From: Dietzia lutea | GTDB lineage: Bacteria > Actinomycetota > Actinomycetes > Mycobacteriales > Mycobacteriaceae | NCBI RefSeq assembly: GCF_003096075.1 | Contig: NZ_CP015449.1 | Location: 1,853,001 to 1,917,000, forward strand | Direction: 5' to 3' | Length of the DNA stretch: 64,000 nt | Shown here: piece after piece, positions 10,515 through 21,209 of the stretch | How positions within the stretch are numbered: position 1 is the stretch's first letter | Layout of the letters: every line of letters begins with the position of its first letter | Program-made: the position numbers and the translations under genes | Notes under the pieces: model-generated | Seen by the model: the letters and a program-made list of their open reading frames with translations, nothing else | What the model was told of the DNA's origin: nothing | Databases searched by the model: none

Positions 10515-11569
10515 GCGATGGCCTCGGCCTTCTCGCGTCGGGCCAGGACCTTGGCGGTCTGGCGTCGGATGTCGGGGTCGCGGTTCTTCAACGACACCAG
10601 CAGCGGCGTCGCGAGGAACACGGAGGAGAAGGTGCCGGTGATGATGCCCACCATCTGGACTATGGCGAGGTCCAACAGCGTGCCCACACCGAGGATCCAG
10701 ACGGCTATCACGACCAGCGCCAGCAGCGGCAGCACGCCGATGATGGTGGTGTGGATGGACCGCATGAGCGTCTGGTTGACGCCGAGGTTGGCCTCCTCGG
10801 CGAACGTGCGCGACGCGGTGTGTCTGAGGCCCCGGGTGTTCTCCTCGACCTTGTCGAAGACGATCACCGTGTCGTAGAGCGAGAAACCGAGGATCGTCAG
10901 CAGGCCGATGACCGTGGCGGGGGTGACCTCGAAGCCGATGATCGAGTAGATCCCGGCGGTGGTCACCACGTCGAACAGCAGCGCGACGATCGCAGCCGTG
11001 GCCATCTGCCACTCGAAGCGGAAGGCGATGTAGCCGAACACGATGACGAGGAACACGCCGAGGGCGATCAGCGCGTTCTGCGTGACCTGCCCGCCCCAGC
11101 TCTCGCTGCGGGCGGAGTCGCCGATCGCCTCGACGGAGGCGGCCCCGTCGGCCGTGACGGGCTGGAACTCCTCGAACATCGCGTTCTTGGCGGCGCGGAT
11201 CTCGTCACTGGTGAGGAACCGGGTCTCGACCTCGACGATCCGCGCGTCACCGGCGCCGACGACCTGGACCGTCTGGGGCTCCTCACCGATGGACTCCTCG
11301 ACGACCGCGGCCACGCGGTCCTGGTCGTGATTGCCCGCCGGCATCGAGAGCTTGGTACCGCCGGTGAAGTCGATGCCGAAGCTGAAGCCGCGGAAGATGA
11401 TGCTGGCCAGGCAGATGGCGACGATCACCGCGGTCAGCACGTAGAGCTTGCGTCGGTTCGCGACGATGCCGAACGCGCCGGTACCGGTGTAGAGCCGGGT
11501 GAACAGGCTGCCGGTCGGCGCCCCGGCCGGCGCGCCGCTCTCGGTGGCGGTGCTGGTGGGCGTGCTCAT
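10511..11569 (-). CDS. secF: Protein-export membrane protein SecF
   Basis: SecF forms with SecD and YajC a proton-driven accessory complex that pulls proteins through SecYEG. The 352-aa product has a first transmembrane helix at about residues 36-58, the periplasmic P1-like segment beginning GIDFTGGTKLSM, and five C-terminal helices with the family's GFSLYDTVIVFDKVEENTR stretch. The cytosolic C-terminus is charged. Start ATG at 11569 overlaps the secD stop by ATGA, and its own stop overlaps the apt start the same way. Confidence 0.97.
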   Translation of the reverse strand: MSTPTSTATESGAPAGAPTGSLFTRLYTGTGAFGIVANRRKLYVLTAVIVAICLASIIFRGFSFGIDFTGGTKLSMPAGNHDQDRVAAVVEESIGEEPQTVQVVGAGDARIVEVETRFLTSDEIRAAKNAMFEEFQPVTADGAASVEAIGDSARSESWGGQVTQNALIALGVFLVIVFGYIAFRFEWQMATAAIVALLFDVVTTAGIYSIIGFEVTPATVIGLLTILGFSLYDTVIVFDKVEENTRGLRHTASRTFAEEANLGVNQTLMRSIHTTIIGVLPLLALVVIAVWILGVGTLLDLAIVQMVGIITGTFSSVFLATPLLVSLKNRDPDIRRQTAKVLARREKAEAIA

Positions 11570-13266
11570 CGGCCCTCCTCCTCGTCGGTGGCGGGTCGGT
11601 CGATCCGGGGCTCGGCGAGCGTGTCGCCGCCCGGGCCGCGGATGGTCGCCGTGACCCCGCGATCGCGCGTGTCCTCGGCCTCCTTCTCCGCCCGGCGGTC
11701 GAGCCGGCGCTGCTCGGCGGCAGCGGCCTGGAGGTTCTCCATCCGGCCCATGCCGTTGGCCGACGGCTTGGCGAACAGGGGCCGTGTGGAGGCCAGGTAG
11801 ACGAGCGGCCAGGTCACGGTGAAGGCGACGAACACGTCCATGACGGTCGTGAGGCCGAGCGTGAAGGCGAAGCCGCGTACCTCGCCGCTGGCGAGCAGGT
11901 AGAGCACGACGGCGCCGATGAGGCTGACCATGTTGCCGGTGACGATGGTGCGGCCGGCGCTCTTCCAGGCCCGGGGTACGGCGGATCTGAACCGGTGCCC
12001 GTCGCGCAGCTCGTCCTTGATGCGCTCGAAGAACACGACGTACGAGTCGGCCGTCATACCGATGCCGATCACCAGGCCGGCGATCCCGGCCAGGTCGAGG
12101 CTGTAGTCGACGGTGTAGCCGAGGAAGACCAGGACGATATAGGTCAGCAGGAAGGACAGCAGCAGCGAGACGAACGCGAGGACGCCGAGCAGGCGGTAGA
12201 AGAACGCGGAGTAGGCCAGCACCAGCAGGAAACCGATCGCACCGGCGAGCAGCCCCGCCTCGAGGGACGCGAGGCCGAGGGAGGCCGGGACGTTGTCGAC
12301 GTTGGGATCCTCGAACGAGATGGGCAGCGCACCGTAACGCAGGTTCGCCGAGAGTGCGGCCGCCTCCTCGATCGTGAAGTCTCCGGTGATGGAGGTCGCG
12401 GACCCGACCGGCGTGACGCCCTGCACGACGGGGGCGCTGATCACCTCGCCGTCGAGGAGGATCGCGATCTGGCGTTGGAGGTTCTCCTGCGTCAGGCGCG
12501 ACCAGGTGGCGCTGCCCTGCTCGCCGGGGCCGGCGTTGAACCGGAACGAGACCTCGTTCTTGCCGGCCTGCTGGTTGAAGCCGTGGCTCACGGAGTCCTT
12601 GACGATCTGCTGACCGTCGAGTCGTTGCCCGTCCTCGGGCTCACCGACGAGGAGCGGGACGGGCCCGAGGACGTACTTGGCGCCCTCCCCGCAGGCGATG
12701 AGGGCCTGGGCCGGGTCGTCGAAGCCGGCGAGCACGTCGCGCTCCGGGCACCGGAACGTGGGCAGCTTCTCGATGAGTTCGGCGGGCTCGCCCTGGCGTT
12801 CCGCGCGCGCCTCCTCGACGGCGGCGGCCACGGCATCGCGGTCGCCCTTATCGGCGGGGACCGGCTCGCGGTCACCCTCGGCGACGGGCTGCACCTCGAG
12901 CACCGGTCTGATGGTCAGCTGGGAGGTCGTGCCGAGGTCGCGTGCCTGGCTGGAGTCCTCACCGGGCACGGTGAGGACGATGTTGCTGCCCTCGATGACG
13001 ACGGTGGTCCCGGCGACGCCGAGACCGTCGACGCGGTCGCGGATGATGTCCTGCGCGAGCCGTAGGTCGGCCTCGTCGGGATCGCCCTTGGGGATCAGCG
13101 TGACACGGGTGCCGCCCTGGAGGTCGATCCCCAGCTTCGGGGTAAGCCCCCGGTCCGCCACGGCGAACGCGGCGAGGAAGAGGATGAACAGCACCAGGAA
13201 GAAGCTGGACAGCAGCGCCCAGGGTCTGGGGCGGGCGTCGGCGCCTCGAGAACGTACTGGCGACAC
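11566..13266 (-). CDS. secD: Protein translocase subunit SecD
   Basis: A 566-aa partner of SecF. It has an N-terminal transmembrane helix (about residues 16-36), then LGIDLQGGTRVTL, a large external domain (about 40-340) and five membrane helices including the GLVIGIGMTADSYVVFFERIKDE signature. The external domain carries an extra Glu/Asp-rich insert around residues 130-175 (EPVPADKGDRDAVAAAVEEA), common in actinobacterial SecD. The start is a GTG at 13266. A roughly 70-base gap separates it from yajC, and the two are probably in one transcript. Confidence 0.96.
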   Translation of the reverse strand: MSPVRSRGADARPRPWALLSSFFLVLFILFLAAFAVADRGLTPKLGIDLQGGTRVTLIPKGDPDEADLRLAQDIIRDRVDGLGVAGTTVVIEGSNIVLTVPGEDSSQARDLGTTSQLTIRPVLEVQPVAEGDREPVPADKGDRDAVAAAVEEARAERQGEPAELIEKLPTFRCPERDVLAGFDDPAQALIACGEGAKYVLGPVPLLVGEPEDGQRLDGQQIVKDSVSHGFNQQAGKNEVSFRFNAGPGEQGSATWSRLTQENLQRQIAILLDGEVISAPVVQGVTPVGSATSITGDFTIEEAAALSANLRYGALPISFEDPNVDNVPASLGLASLEAGLLAGAIGFLLVLAYSAFFYRLLGVLAFVSLLLSFLLTYIVLVFLGYTVDYSLDLAGIAGLVIGIGMTADSYVVFFERIKDELRDGHRFRSAVPRAWKSAGRTIVTGNMVSLIGAVVLYLLASGEVRGFAFTLGLTTVMDVFVAFTVTWPLVYLASTRPLFAKPSANGMGRMENLQAAAAEQRRLDRRAEKEAEDTRDRGVTATIRGPGGDTLAEPRIDRPATDEEEGR

Positions 13267-13338
13267 AGGTGATCTCTCTCGGTCTTCGTCTGAGGCCTCC
13301 GGCTGGTCGGCCCCACTACACTACTCGCCGGTAGTCGA

Positions 13339-13647
13339 CTACCGGGAACCCGAGGCGTCGGTCCCCGGTCCGGTTTCCGGCGCGGCGGAGGTGTCGAACT
13401 TCTCGCGGATGACGCGCCTGTCCCAGCGGGTGCGGACCCCGGGCGCGATCTCCAGCTCGAGGGTGTCCGCGTCCACTGCGAGGATCGTGGCGTGCAGGCC
13501 GGAGGTGGTGAGCACGTGGTCCCCCACCGTGAGGGACTCCTGCATCTCCCGCAGTTCCTTCATCGCCTTGCGCTGCTTCGAGCTCTGCATGAACATCAGC
13601 ACGAGCAGCACGATGATCATCAACGGCAGCAGCAGTTCCAGTCCCAT
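13339..13647 (-). CDS. yajC: Preprotein translocase subunit YajC
   Basis: A 102-aa single-span membrane protein associated with SecDF. The hydrophobic segment (LLLPLMIIVLLVLMFM) starts at residue 4, followed by the basic SKQRKAMKELREMQ and the YajC core (LTVGDHVLTTSGL). I take the ATG at 13647 because AGGAGG lies 7 bases upstream; the open frame further upstream has no family similarity. It heads the secD-secF-apt-rel gene run. A 90-base gap separates it from ruvB. Confidence 0.93.
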   Translation of the reverse strand: MGLELLLPLMIIVLLVLMFMQSSKQRKAMKELREMQESLTVGDHVLTTSGLHATILAVDADTLELEIAPGVRTRWDRRVIREKFDTSAAPETGPGTDASGSR

Positions 13648-13739
13648 GGGGGTCCTCCTGGTGTGGACCCGCGGGTTCCGGGTCCGGTGGGTCGGGTCCG
13701 GGCTACGGACGGTCCCGTCCGAGGATGCCAGCCCGGGGG

Positions 13740-14846
13740 TCAGCCGCGCGCGCCGGGGCCCCGGTCGACCTCGACCGGCAGCATCGGCTCGGCGGGCGTC
13801 TTGTCGGGGCGGGTGAGCCCCAGGTGTTCCCACGCCGCGGCGGTCGCAATCCGTCCCCGGGGGGTCCGGGCGAGCAGTCCCGCGCGGACGAGGAAGGGCT
13901 CGCAGACCTCCTCCAGGGTGGTCGACTCCTCCCCCACCGCCACGGCGAGCGTGCTCAGGCCCACCGGTCCGCCCTCGTGTTGGACGAGCAGCGCGCGCAG
14001 CACGGCGCGGTCCAGGCGGTCGAGTCCCAACTCGTCGACCTCGTACACCTCGAGGGCCGCGCGCGCGACGGGCACGGTGATGCGGCCGTCCGCCCGTACC
14101 TCGGCGAAGTCGCGGACCCGCCGCAGCAGGCGGTTGGCGATCCGGGGCGTTCCGCGGGAGCGACCGGCGATCTCCAGCGCGGCGTCGGGGTCGACGGGGA
14201 TGGCGAGGATCTCGGCCGCGCGGGTCACGATCCGGGCCAGGTCGGCGTCGGTGTAGAAGTCCATGTGCGCGGTGAACCCGAAGCGGTCACGCAGTGGACC
14301 GGTGAGCGCGCCGGAGCGCGTGGTGGCGCCGACCAGGGTGAACGGAGCGATCTCCAGCGGGATCGACGTGGCCCCGGGGCCCTTGCCCACCATGATGTCG
14401 ATCCGGAAGTCCTCCATGGCGAGGTACAGCATCTCCTCGGCCGGCCGGGCGATGCGGTGGATCTCGTCGATGAACAGCACGTCGCCCTCGATGAGGTTGG
14501 AGAGCATCGCGGCGAGGTCCCCGGGCCGCTCGAGCGCGGGCCCGGAGGTGATGCGCAGTGAGCCGCCGAGCTCGGCCGCCACGATCATGGCCAGACTCGT
14601 CTTGCCCAGACCAGGCGGGCCGGAGAACAGCAGATGGTCGGGTACGACGCCCCGGCGGGTGGCGGCGGTGAGGACCAGATCGAGCTGCTCGCGGACGGTC
14701 TCCTGGCCGATGAACTCCCCGAGGCTGCGCGGTCGCAGCGCGCCCTCGACGTCGGTGTCGAACGGTGTGAGCGAGGCGGAGAGCTCCGCCTCGTGCCCGT
14801 CCCCGGCCTCCGCGCCGCCGCTCGTGGTGTCGAACTGTCCCGTCAT
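13740..14846 (-). CDS. ruvB: Holliday junction branch-migration ATPase RuvB
   Basis: A 368-aa AAA+ hexameric motor that with RuvA drives Holliday junction branch migration during recombinational repair. Walker A GPPGLGKT is at residues 76-83, Walker B is in [10 protein letters not shown], and the sensor ATTRSG and arginine finger GPLRDRFGF are intact. A C-terminal winged-helix domain follows. The ATG shares one base with the ruvA stop (TGATG), so the two are translationally coupled. It is the last gene of the ruvCAB unit. An N-terminal extension of about 20 acidic residues is slightly longer than usual. Confidence 0.97.
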   Translation of the reverse strand: MTGQFDTTSGGAEAGDGHEAELSASLTPFDTDVEGALRPRSLGEFIGQETVREQLDLVLTAATRRGVVPDHLLFSGPPGLGKTSLAMIVAAELGGSLRITSGPALERPGDLAAMLSNLIEGDVLFIDEIHRIARPAEEMLYLAMEDFRIDIMVGKGPGATSIPLEIAPFTLVGATTRSGALTGPLRDRFGFTAHMDFYTDADLARIVTRAAEILAIPVDPDAALEIAGRSRGTPRIANRLLRRVRDFAEVRADGRITVPVARAALEVYEVDELGLDRLDRAVLRALLVQHEGGPVGLSTLAVAVGEESTTLEEVCEPFLVRAGLLARTPRGRIATAAAWEHLGLTRPDKTPAEPMLPVEVDRGPGARG

Positions 14847-15445
14847 CAGCGCTTACCGAGTGACTTGAGGGCCAGGCGCAGCGCCTGCGCGGGATCGAGG
14901 TCGGGCTGTGAGTCCAGTACGGCGGTGGCGGTCTTCTCGGCCTCCGCCGCGGAGAAGCCCAGGCCCTCCAGGGCGTCGGCCACCTCGGTGGCGGCCGGTG
15001 CGCGCCCGCTCCCGCCCACGGCGGTCGTCGCGTCACCGTCCGGCACCGGCCCGACCTTGTCCTTGAGTTCGAGGACCATCCGCTCGGCCGTGCGCTTGCC
15101 GACGCCCGGCACCCGGGTCAACGCCTTGACGTCCCCGGTGCCGAGAGCGCGGATGAGGGCCTCGGGTTCGAGTGTGGCGACGATCGCCAGCGCGAGCCGC
15201 GGTCCGACGCCGGAGACGGTCTGCACGGTGAGGAACAGTTGTCGCGCGTCGACGGAGTCGAAGCCGTAGAGGGTGAGCGAGTCCTCGCGGACCACCAGTT
15301 CGGTGTGGAGCATGCCCTCCGTGCCGCGCCGCAGTCCCGCGAGCGCGGCCGGGGTCGCGTGTACGAGGACACCGACGCCTCCGGTCTCCACGACGCAGCG
15401 GTCCAGGCCGATCTCGGCCACCGTTCCCCGGATCGAGGCGATCAC
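14846..15445 (-). CDS. ruvA: Holliday junction-binding protein RuvA
   Basis: A 199-aa protein that binds the four-way junction and loads RuvB. The OB-fold N-terminus begins [13 protein letters not shown], two helix-hairpin-helix segments are visible ([13 protein letters not shown] and [14 protein letters not shown]), and the flexible C-terminal RuvB-binding domain ends [11 protein letters not shown]. The start is a GTG at 15445 overlapping the ruvC stop by GTGA; the frame upstream of it is ruvC in another phase. Order ruvC-ruvA-ruvB is the actinobacterial standard. Confidence 0.96.
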   Translation of the reverse strand: MIASIRGTVAEIGLDRCVVETGGVGVLVHATPAALAGLRRGTEGMLHTELVVREDSLTLYGFDSVDARQLFLTVQTVSGVGPRLALAIVATLEPEALIRALGTGDVKALTRVPGVGKRTAERMVLELKDKVGPVPDGDATTAVGGSGRAPAATEVADALEGLGFSAAEAEKTATAVLDSQPDLDPAQALRLALKSLGKR

Positions 15446-16101
15446 CAGCGCACTCCTTTCGTCCGCGCCATACCGCGGGCGGCCGCCCGGGCGCGTTCCT
15501 GGTCGGCGGCCGGGTCGCGCCGCCCGGTCCCGTCCGATGCGGCCGCTTCCCTGGCGGCCGCGACCTTCGCCTCGAAGCCGGCCCGCGAGCGGGCGACGTG
15601 GGCGTCGAGCGAGTCGACCCGACCCTGCATGGGCGCGCGCCAACTGTGGCAGACGGCCAGGGCGAGCGCGTCCGCGGCGTCGGCCGGGCTCGGCGGCTTC
15701 TGCAGGCCCAGGATGCGGGTGATCATCAGGGTCATCTGCTTCTTGTCCGCGCGCCCGCTACCGGTGATCGCGGCCTTGACCTCCGACGGGGTGTGGAACG
15801 CCACGGGGATCTCGCGATACGCCGCGGCCAGCGCGACGACACCCGCGGCCTGAGCGGTGCCCATGGCGGTCGAGACCTGGTTCTGCGCGAACACGCGCTC
15901 GATGGCCACCACGTCGGGGCGGTGGATCTCCATCCACTCGTCGGCCACGGAGTGCACGGCCCGCAGCCGGCGCTCGAGCGGCTCGTCGGAGGTCGTGCGC
16001 ACCACGTCCACGTCGAGCGCCGTGACCGCGCGGCCCGGCGCGGTCTCGATGAGGGCGAGCCCGCACCGGGTCAGCCCCGGGTCCACACCCATGACGCGCA
16101 T
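15442..16101 (-). CDS. ruvC: Holliday junction resolvase RuvC
   Basis: A 219-aa endonuclease that cuts Holliday junctions symmetrically. All four acidic catalytic residues of the RNase H-like fold are visible: Asp7 ([10 protein letters not shown]), Glu68 (AIERVF), and Asp141 and Asp144 ([10 protein letters not shown]). The C-terminal 40 residues form a charged Ala/Arg-rich tail longer than in E. coli RuvC. An ATG start has a GAGGAGAGG site upstream. A good LexA-box match lies just upstream, so the whole ruvCAB unit is likely DNA-damage induced. Confidence 0.97.
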   Translation of the reverse strand: MRVMGVDPGLTRCGLALIETAPGRAVTALDVDVVRTTSDEPLERRLRAVHSVADEWMEIHRPDVVAIERVFAQNQVSTAMGTAQAAGVVALAAAYREIPVAFHTPSEVKAAITGSGRADKKQMTLMITRILGLQKPPSPADAADALALAVCHSWRAPMQGRVDSLDAHVARSRAGFEAKVAAAREAAASDGTGRRDPAADQERARAAARGMARTKGVRW

Positions 16102-16125
16102 CTGCGACCTCTCCTCGACCGGTGG

Positions 16126-16141
16126 TAGAACCTACGTTCGA
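16126..16141 (-). promoter_or_regulatory. LexA (SOS) box upstream of ruvC
   Basis: Read on the minus strand the site is TCGAACGTAGGTTCTA. It has both perfect half-sites GAAC and GTTC spaced by four bases, as in the actinobacterial/B. subtilis-type SOS box. A TAGGTT hexamer that could act as -10 lies inside it, so bound LexA would block the promoter. The site is about 25 bases from the ruvC ATG. Confidence 0.75.
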
Positions 16142-16164
16142 GACCCTACCAGTGGGATCGGCCG

Positions 16165-16917
16165 TCAGGCGTTGAGGCTCGCCAGCACGTCCTCGGGGAC
16201 GTCCATGTTCGAGTAGATGTTCTGCACGTCGTCGGAGTCCTCGAGCGCGTCGATCAGCTTGAAGACCTTGGCGGCGCCGTCGGCGTCGACCGTGACCTCG
16301 ACGGACGCCCGGAAGCCCGACTCGGCGGACTCGTAGTCGATCCCGGCCTCCTGCAGGGCGGTGCGCACCTGGACGAGGTCGGTGGACTCGCAGACCACCT
16401 CGAACTGCTCACCGAGGTCGTTGACTTCCTCGGCACCGGCGTCGAGCACGGCCATGAGGACGTCATCCTCGGTCAGCTCGCCCTTGTCCAGGACGATCTC
16501 GCCCTTCCGGGTGAACAGGTACGCCACGGAGCCGGGGTCGGCGAGGTTGCCGCCGTTGCGGGTCATCGCGGTGCGCACCTCGCCGGCGGCGCGGTTGCGG
16601 TTGTCGGTCAGACACTCGATGAGCAGGGCCACGCCGTTCGGGCCGTAGCCCTCGTACATGATGGTCTCCCACTCGGCGCCGCCCGCCTCCTCGCCGGCGC
16701 CGCGCTTGCGGGCGCGCTCGACGTTGTCGGCCGGGACGGAGTTCTTCTTGGCCTTCTGGATGGCGTCGTAGAGAGTGGGGTTTCCGGCGGGGTCACCGCC
16801 GCCCGTGCGGGCGGCCACCTCGATGTTCTTGACGAGCTTGGCGAAGAGCTTGCCGCGCTTGGCGTCGATCGCCGCCTTCTTGTGCTTGGTGGTGGCCCAC
16901 TTGGAATGGCCTGCCAT
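16165..16917 (-). CDS. YebC/PmpR-family protein (translation factor or regulator)
   Basis: A 250-aa YebC family protein: N-terminus [15 protein letters not shown], then [15 protein letters not shown] and [14 protein letters not shown] are characteristic. Members bind DNA as transcription regulators (PmpR) or act at the ribosome to relieve stalling (YebC); which applies here cannot be told from sequence. It is upstream of ruvC on the same strand, 63 bases before it, a conserved linkage with ruvCAB in many bacteria. ATG start at 16917. The SOS box falls in the gap, so ruvC probably has its own promoter besides read-through. Confidence 0.93.
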   Translation of the reverse strand: MAGHSKWATTKHKKAAIDAKRGKLFAKLVKNIEVAARTGGGDPAGNPTLYDAIQKAKKNSVPADNVERARKRGAGEEAGGAEWETIMYEGYGPNGVALLIECLTDNRNRAAGEVRTAMTRNGGNLADPGSVAYLFTRKGEIVLDKGELTEDDVLMAVLDAGAEEVNDLGEQFEVVCESTDLVQVRTALQEAGIDYESAESGFRASVEVTVDADGAAKVFKLIDALEDSDDVQNIYSNMDVPEDVLASLNA

Positions 16918-17007
16918 TGATGTTCCGCCCTCCGGGGGTCTGGGGACCGGGTCCCGCCGTCCGGCGGCCCGGCGCGGCGCCTCGTAGAGGTCCGCTGACC
17001 GCCTAGT

Positions 17008-17622
17008 CTACGAGGTGGCCTGCCGCACCATGTCGAGGAAGTACCCGTGGACGCGCACGTCGTCGGTGATCTCGGGGTGGAACGACGTGGCCAGGGCGTT
17101 GCCCTGCCGCACCGCGACCACGTGGTCGCGGCCGTCGGAGGCGCGGACGTCGGCGAGGACCTGCACGTCGGGCCCGAGCGATTCGACCCACGGGGCGCGG
17201 ATGAACACCGTGCGTACCGGGTCGCCACCGAGGGCGTCGACGACGAGGTCGGCCTCGAACGAGTCGACCTGCCGCCCGAAGGCGTTCCGGCGGACCGTCA
17301 TGTCGATCGCGGAGAACCACGTCGCGTCGGCCCGGGTGTCCAGGACGTCCGAGGCGAGCAGGATCATGCCGGCGCACGACCCGTAGACGGGCATGCCGCC
17401 GGAGATCCGCTCGGCCACGGGCTCGTGCAGCTCGTACACGTCCAGCAGTCGGCTCATCGCGGTGGACTCGCCTCCCGGCAGGACCAGGCCGTCCACCGCG
17501 TCCAGCTCGGACCGTCGGCGCACGGGGACGGCCCGCGCGCCGACGGTCTCGAGGTGACGGATGTGCTCGGCCACGTCGCCCTGGAGGGCGAGGACCCCGA
17601 TCGTCGGTGTGCGCCCGCTCAC
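17008..17622 (-). CDS. pdxT: Pyridoxal 5'-phosphate synthase glutaminase subunit PdxT
   Basis: A 204-aa class I glutamine amidotransferase that releases ammonia for PdxS in vitamin B6 synthesis. The catalytic triad is visible: nucleophile Cys83 (VYGSCAGMI), His182 and Glu184 (FHPEITDD). The oxyanion-loop GGES (LPGGEST) is intact. The start is a GTG at 17622 ([15 protein letters not shown]), overlapping the stop of the tesB-like gene by GTGA. Order pdxS-tesB-pdxT matches mycobacteria (Rv2606c-Rv2604c). About 90 bases separate its end from the yebC start. Confidence 0.95.
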   Translation of the reverse strand: MSGRTPTIGVLALQGDVAEHIRHLETVGARAVPVRRRSELDAVDGLVLPGGESTAMSRLLDVYELHEPVAERISGGMPVYGSCAGMILLASDVLDTRADATWFSAIDMTVRRNAFGRQVDSFEADLVVDALGGDPVRTVFIRAPWVESLGPDVQVLADVRASDGRDHVVAVRQGNALATSFHPEITDDVRVHGYFLDMVRQATS

Positions 17623-18491
17623 GACACGGAGGTGGAGCCGGAGGTGTCCACGGGGAACGACTGGGCTCCCGGGTTGAGTTGCCGGGACAGGCCTTCCTGG
17701 GTCACGGCGGCCACGAGTCGCCCCGAGCGGTCGAAGATCCGCCCCTGGGTCAGGGCACGCCCCCCGGAGGCGGACGGGGACGTCTGGTCGTAGAGCAGCC
17801 AGTCGTCGGTCCGGAAGGGCCGCATGAACCACATGGCGTGGTCGAGCGAGGCGTCCTGGGTCGGCTCGTCGGGGTGCGGGATCTTGGCGGATCCCAGCAG
17901 GGTCATGTCGGACATGTACGCCAGCGTGCACACGTGGAAGTTGGCGTCGTCCGGGAGGCGGTCGACGCACCGGAACCACACCCGCTGCTGCGCGGCCAGC
18001 TCACGGCTGGTCGGCATCCCGTCACGGGGGACGAAGCGGATGTCCCACTGGGCCCACTCGTCGACGAAGACGCGGTGGACCTCGTCCAGGTCGTCGACGG
18101 AGGTCACGGGGATCTCCTCGGGGTCGACGACGCGGGGCATCTGGTCCTGGTGCTCGATCCCGTCCTGGTCGATCAGGTGGAAGGAGGCCGACATGGAGAA
18201 GATCGGCTCTCCCTGCTGGATGGCGGTGACCCGCCTGGTGGCGAAGCTCCGACCGTCACGGAGCCGGTCGACCTGGTAGACGGTGGGCACATCGGGGATC
18301 CCCGGGCGGATGAAGTACCCGTGCAGGGAGTGGACGTGCTTGTCGGAATCCACTGTCTGGACGGCGGCGGTCAGGGTCTGACCGGCCACCTGTCCACCGA
18401 AGGTCCGCTGGAGGTGGGTGCGGATCGCGGGACCCCGGTAGAGGTCGCGGTCGATCCGCTCGATGTCGAGGATCTCCTCGATCTTCGCCAC
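17619..18491 (-). CDS. tesB: Acyl-CoA thioesterase II (double hot-dog)
   Basis: A 290-aa TesB-type thioesterase that hydrolyses fatty acyl-CoA to free acid and CoA in the cytosol. Two hot-dog halves are visible, with [15 protein letters not shown] in the first half and the [21 protein letters not shown] segment in the second carrying the typical Asp. I place the start at GTG 18491 ([14 protein letters not shown]), 7 bases after the pdxS stop, because upstream residues overlap pdxS and are not family-like; the ribosome-binding site there is weak. Its insertion between pdxS and pdxT is conserved in Mycobacteriales, though no metabolic link to B6 synthesis is known. Confidence 0.92.
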   Translation of the reverse strand: MAKIEEILDIERIDRDLYRGPAIRTHLQRTFGGQVAGQTLTAAVQTVDSDKHVHSLHGYFIRPGIPDVPTVYQVDRLRDGRSFATRRVTAIQQGEPIFSMSASFHLIDQDGIEHQDQMPRVVDPEEIPVTSVDDLDEVHRVFVDEWAQWDIRFVPRDGMPTSRELAAQQRVWFRCVDRLPDDANFHVCTLAYMSDMTLLGSAKIPHPDEPTQDASLDHAMWFMRPFRTDDWLLYDQTSPSASGGRALTQGRIFDRSGRLVAAVTQEGLSRQLNPGAQSFPVDTSGSTSVS

Positions 18492-18498
18492 CGGCGGG

Positions 18499-19404
<906 letters not shown>

Positions 19405-19497
19405 GAAATTGGCCTTCCTGGCTCAGACGACGTGTATAGGCGTCCAGTGTAGGGCGGCCGCACGTCGGCGCCCCAACCGCCGCCCCGCGCGGGTGGG

Positions 19498-20097
19498 TCA
19501 GGGGCGCGGGGGCGGGGCGTCGACGAGCTCGACGTAGTCGGGCATGGGGGCCCGGCCGGCCAGGCGGAGGGCGCGGACGGCGGTCTGCTCGCGCAGACTG
19601 CGGGTGTCCCGCACGGCGTCGTTGTAGAAGCGGCGAGCCATGGCGACGCGGTCGGTGGCGTCCTCGAGTTCGCCGGCGAGATCGCCGGGTAGTGCGTCCA
19701 CGTCGAGCGCGGCCAGCATCATGCCGAGGGTGTTCTCGGCCAGTTCAGCGTGCTCGCCTGCCTCGTCATCGTCGTCGGTCAGGTCGGTCCTCCGGCGCGG
19801 CGGGGGCTGCGGCGCCGGGTCGGGCCCGGCGACGGCGTCCGGGGGGTGCGCGCGGGCGCGGGCGAGCGCGCGGGACAGTCGGTCGGCCCCCGGCGGGTCG
19901 CGCGGGGTGAGGTCGCGCACGACCGCGGCGGTGACCGCGTGGCGCCGCTCCAGGGCGCCGGCCAGGGCGGAGCGGGCGAGGTCGGTGCGGATGTGCAGCC
20001 GGTCCAGTCGGTGGGCGGTGAGGTAGGCGCCGAACAGGGCGGCGGCCAGGACCGCGACGAGGACGACGACGACGAGGGCGATCAGCTCAACGGACAC
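19498..20097 (-). CDS. Conserved-type membrane-anchored hypothetical protein
   Basis: A 199-aa product not assigned to a named family. It has one N-terminal transmembrane helix (residues 4-28, LIALVVVVLVAVLAAALFGAYL) and a cytosolic, Ala/Arg-rich helical domain. Residues about 85-118 form a low-complexity acidic linker (PPPRRRTDLTDDDDE). The C-terminal half (LGMMLAALDVDALPGDLAGELEDATDRVAMARRFYND, split across positions 124-160) looks helical and LemA-like in flavour: one membrane helix followed by long helices and an RxFYNDAV element, as in LemA family proteins. The GTG start overlaps the pimA stop by 11 bases, placing it last in the thrS-pimA operon. A LemA relationship is a suggestion only. 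Confidence 0.7.
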   Translation of the reverse strand: MSVELIALVVVVLVAVLAAALFGAYLTAHRLDRLHIRTDLARSALAGALERRHAVTAAVVRDLTPRDPPGADRLSRALARARAHPPDAVAGPDPAPQPPPRRRTDLTDDDDEAGEHAELAENTLGMMLAALDVDALPGDLAGELEDATDRVAMARRFYNDAVRDTRSLREQTAVRALRLAGRAPMPDYVELVDAPPPRP

Positions 20098-21202
20098 GGA
20101 GCGTCTCCCCCGGTCCCCGGATCGTCTCGTACACGCGGATCACCCGGTCGGCGACGACGGGCCAGTCGTACTCCCGGACCGCCTCGCTGCCGCGGGTGCA
20201 CAGCTCGGCACGGCGCGCGGGGTCGGTCAGGACGACAGTGAGGGCACCGGCGAGGGCGTCGGCGTCCCCGACAGCCGCGAGTTCTCCGCACTCCCCGTCG
20301 CGCAGGACCCGGCGGAACGCGTCGAGGTCCGAGGCGACGACCGCGGTGCCGGCGGCCATGGCCTCCACGAGGACGATGCCGAAGCTCTCGCCGCCGGTGT
20401 TGGGGGCGCAGTACACGTCGGCAGCGGCCAGGACGGCGGCCTTGCGGGCGTCGTCGACGCGGCCGAGGAACTCCACGTCGAGACCGGCGGGTAGTCGCGC
20501 GCGCAGGGCGTGCTCGTCACCGTCGCCCATGATCCGCAGACGCAAGCCCGGGACCTCGCGCAGGACGGCCGGCAGCGCGGCGGCGAGGACGCCCATCCCC
20601 TTCCGGGGCTCGTCGTAGCGGCCGAGGAACGCCACCGTCGGGGCGTCGGCCGGCTCTCCGGAGGTGTCGACGTCGCTGAAGGCGCTCACGTCGACCCCGT
20701 TGGGGATCTCGACGGCGTCGGAGCCCAGGGCCTCCATCTGCCAGCGGCGGGCCAGGGTCGACACGGCGATACGGCCACGGATCTTCTCGAGCAGCGGGGC
20801 CAGGACGCCGTCCGCGGCGTCGAGGATCATCGATTCGGTGGTCGAGGTGTGGAAGGTGGCCGTGATGGGGCCCGAACACATCGCGAGGGCGAACATGCCG
20901 ACCCCGGGGGCGTTGGGTTCATGGATGTGCAGCACGTCGAGGGGTTGTTCGCGCAGCCAGTGACGGGTCGCGCGCCAGGACGTGGGCCCGAAGCTGAGCC
21001 GGGCCACGGACCCGTTGTACGGGATCGGGACGCCCGGCCCGGTCAGCGTCATGCCGGAGACCGGTGCGCTGCCGGGACTGCCCGGGGCGAGGACGCGGAC
21101 GGTGTGCCCGCGGCGTCGGAGCTCCTCCGTCAGGTCCACGACGTGGGCCTGCACACCGCCGGGGGCGTCGAAGGAGTAGGGGCAGATCATGCCGATACGC
21201 AC
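20087..21202 (-). CDS. pimA: GDP-mannose:phosphatidylinositol alpha-mannosyltransferase PimA
   Basis: A 371-aa GT4/GT-B glycosyltransferase that adds the first mannose to phosphatidylinositol on the inner face of the membrane, starting PIM, lipomannan and lipoarabinomannan synthesis. Visible features are the N-terminal Gly-rich loop (CPYSFDAPGGVQAHV), catalytic-region His in FHTSTTE, and the sugar-nucleotide signature GGESFGIVLVEAMAAGTAV with the EX7E glutamates. The GTG start lies 7 bases after the acyltransferase stop. It belongs to the conserved cluster pgsA-acyltransferase-pimA (Rv2612c-Rv2610c). Its products identify the host as a PIM-making actinobacterium. Confidence 0.96.
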   Translation of the reverse strand: MRIGMICPYSFDAPGGVQAHVVDLTEELRRRGHTVRVLAPGSPGSAPVSGMTLTGPGVPIPYNGSVARLSFGPTSWRATRHWLREQPLDVLHIHEPNAPGVGMFALAMCSGPITATFHTSTTESMILDAADGVLAPLLEKIRGRIAVSTLARRWQMEALGSDAVEIPNGVDVSAFSDVDTSGEPADAPTVAFLGRYDEPRKGMGVLAAALPAVLREVPGLRLRIMGDGDEHALRARLPAGLDVEFLGRVDDARKAAVLAAADVYCAPNTGGESFGIVLVEAMAAGTAVVASDLDAFRRVLRDGECGELAAVGDADALAGALTVVLTDPARRAELCTRGSEAVREYDWPVVADRVIRVYETIRGPGETLRVR

Positions 21203-21209
21203 GGCCGGA

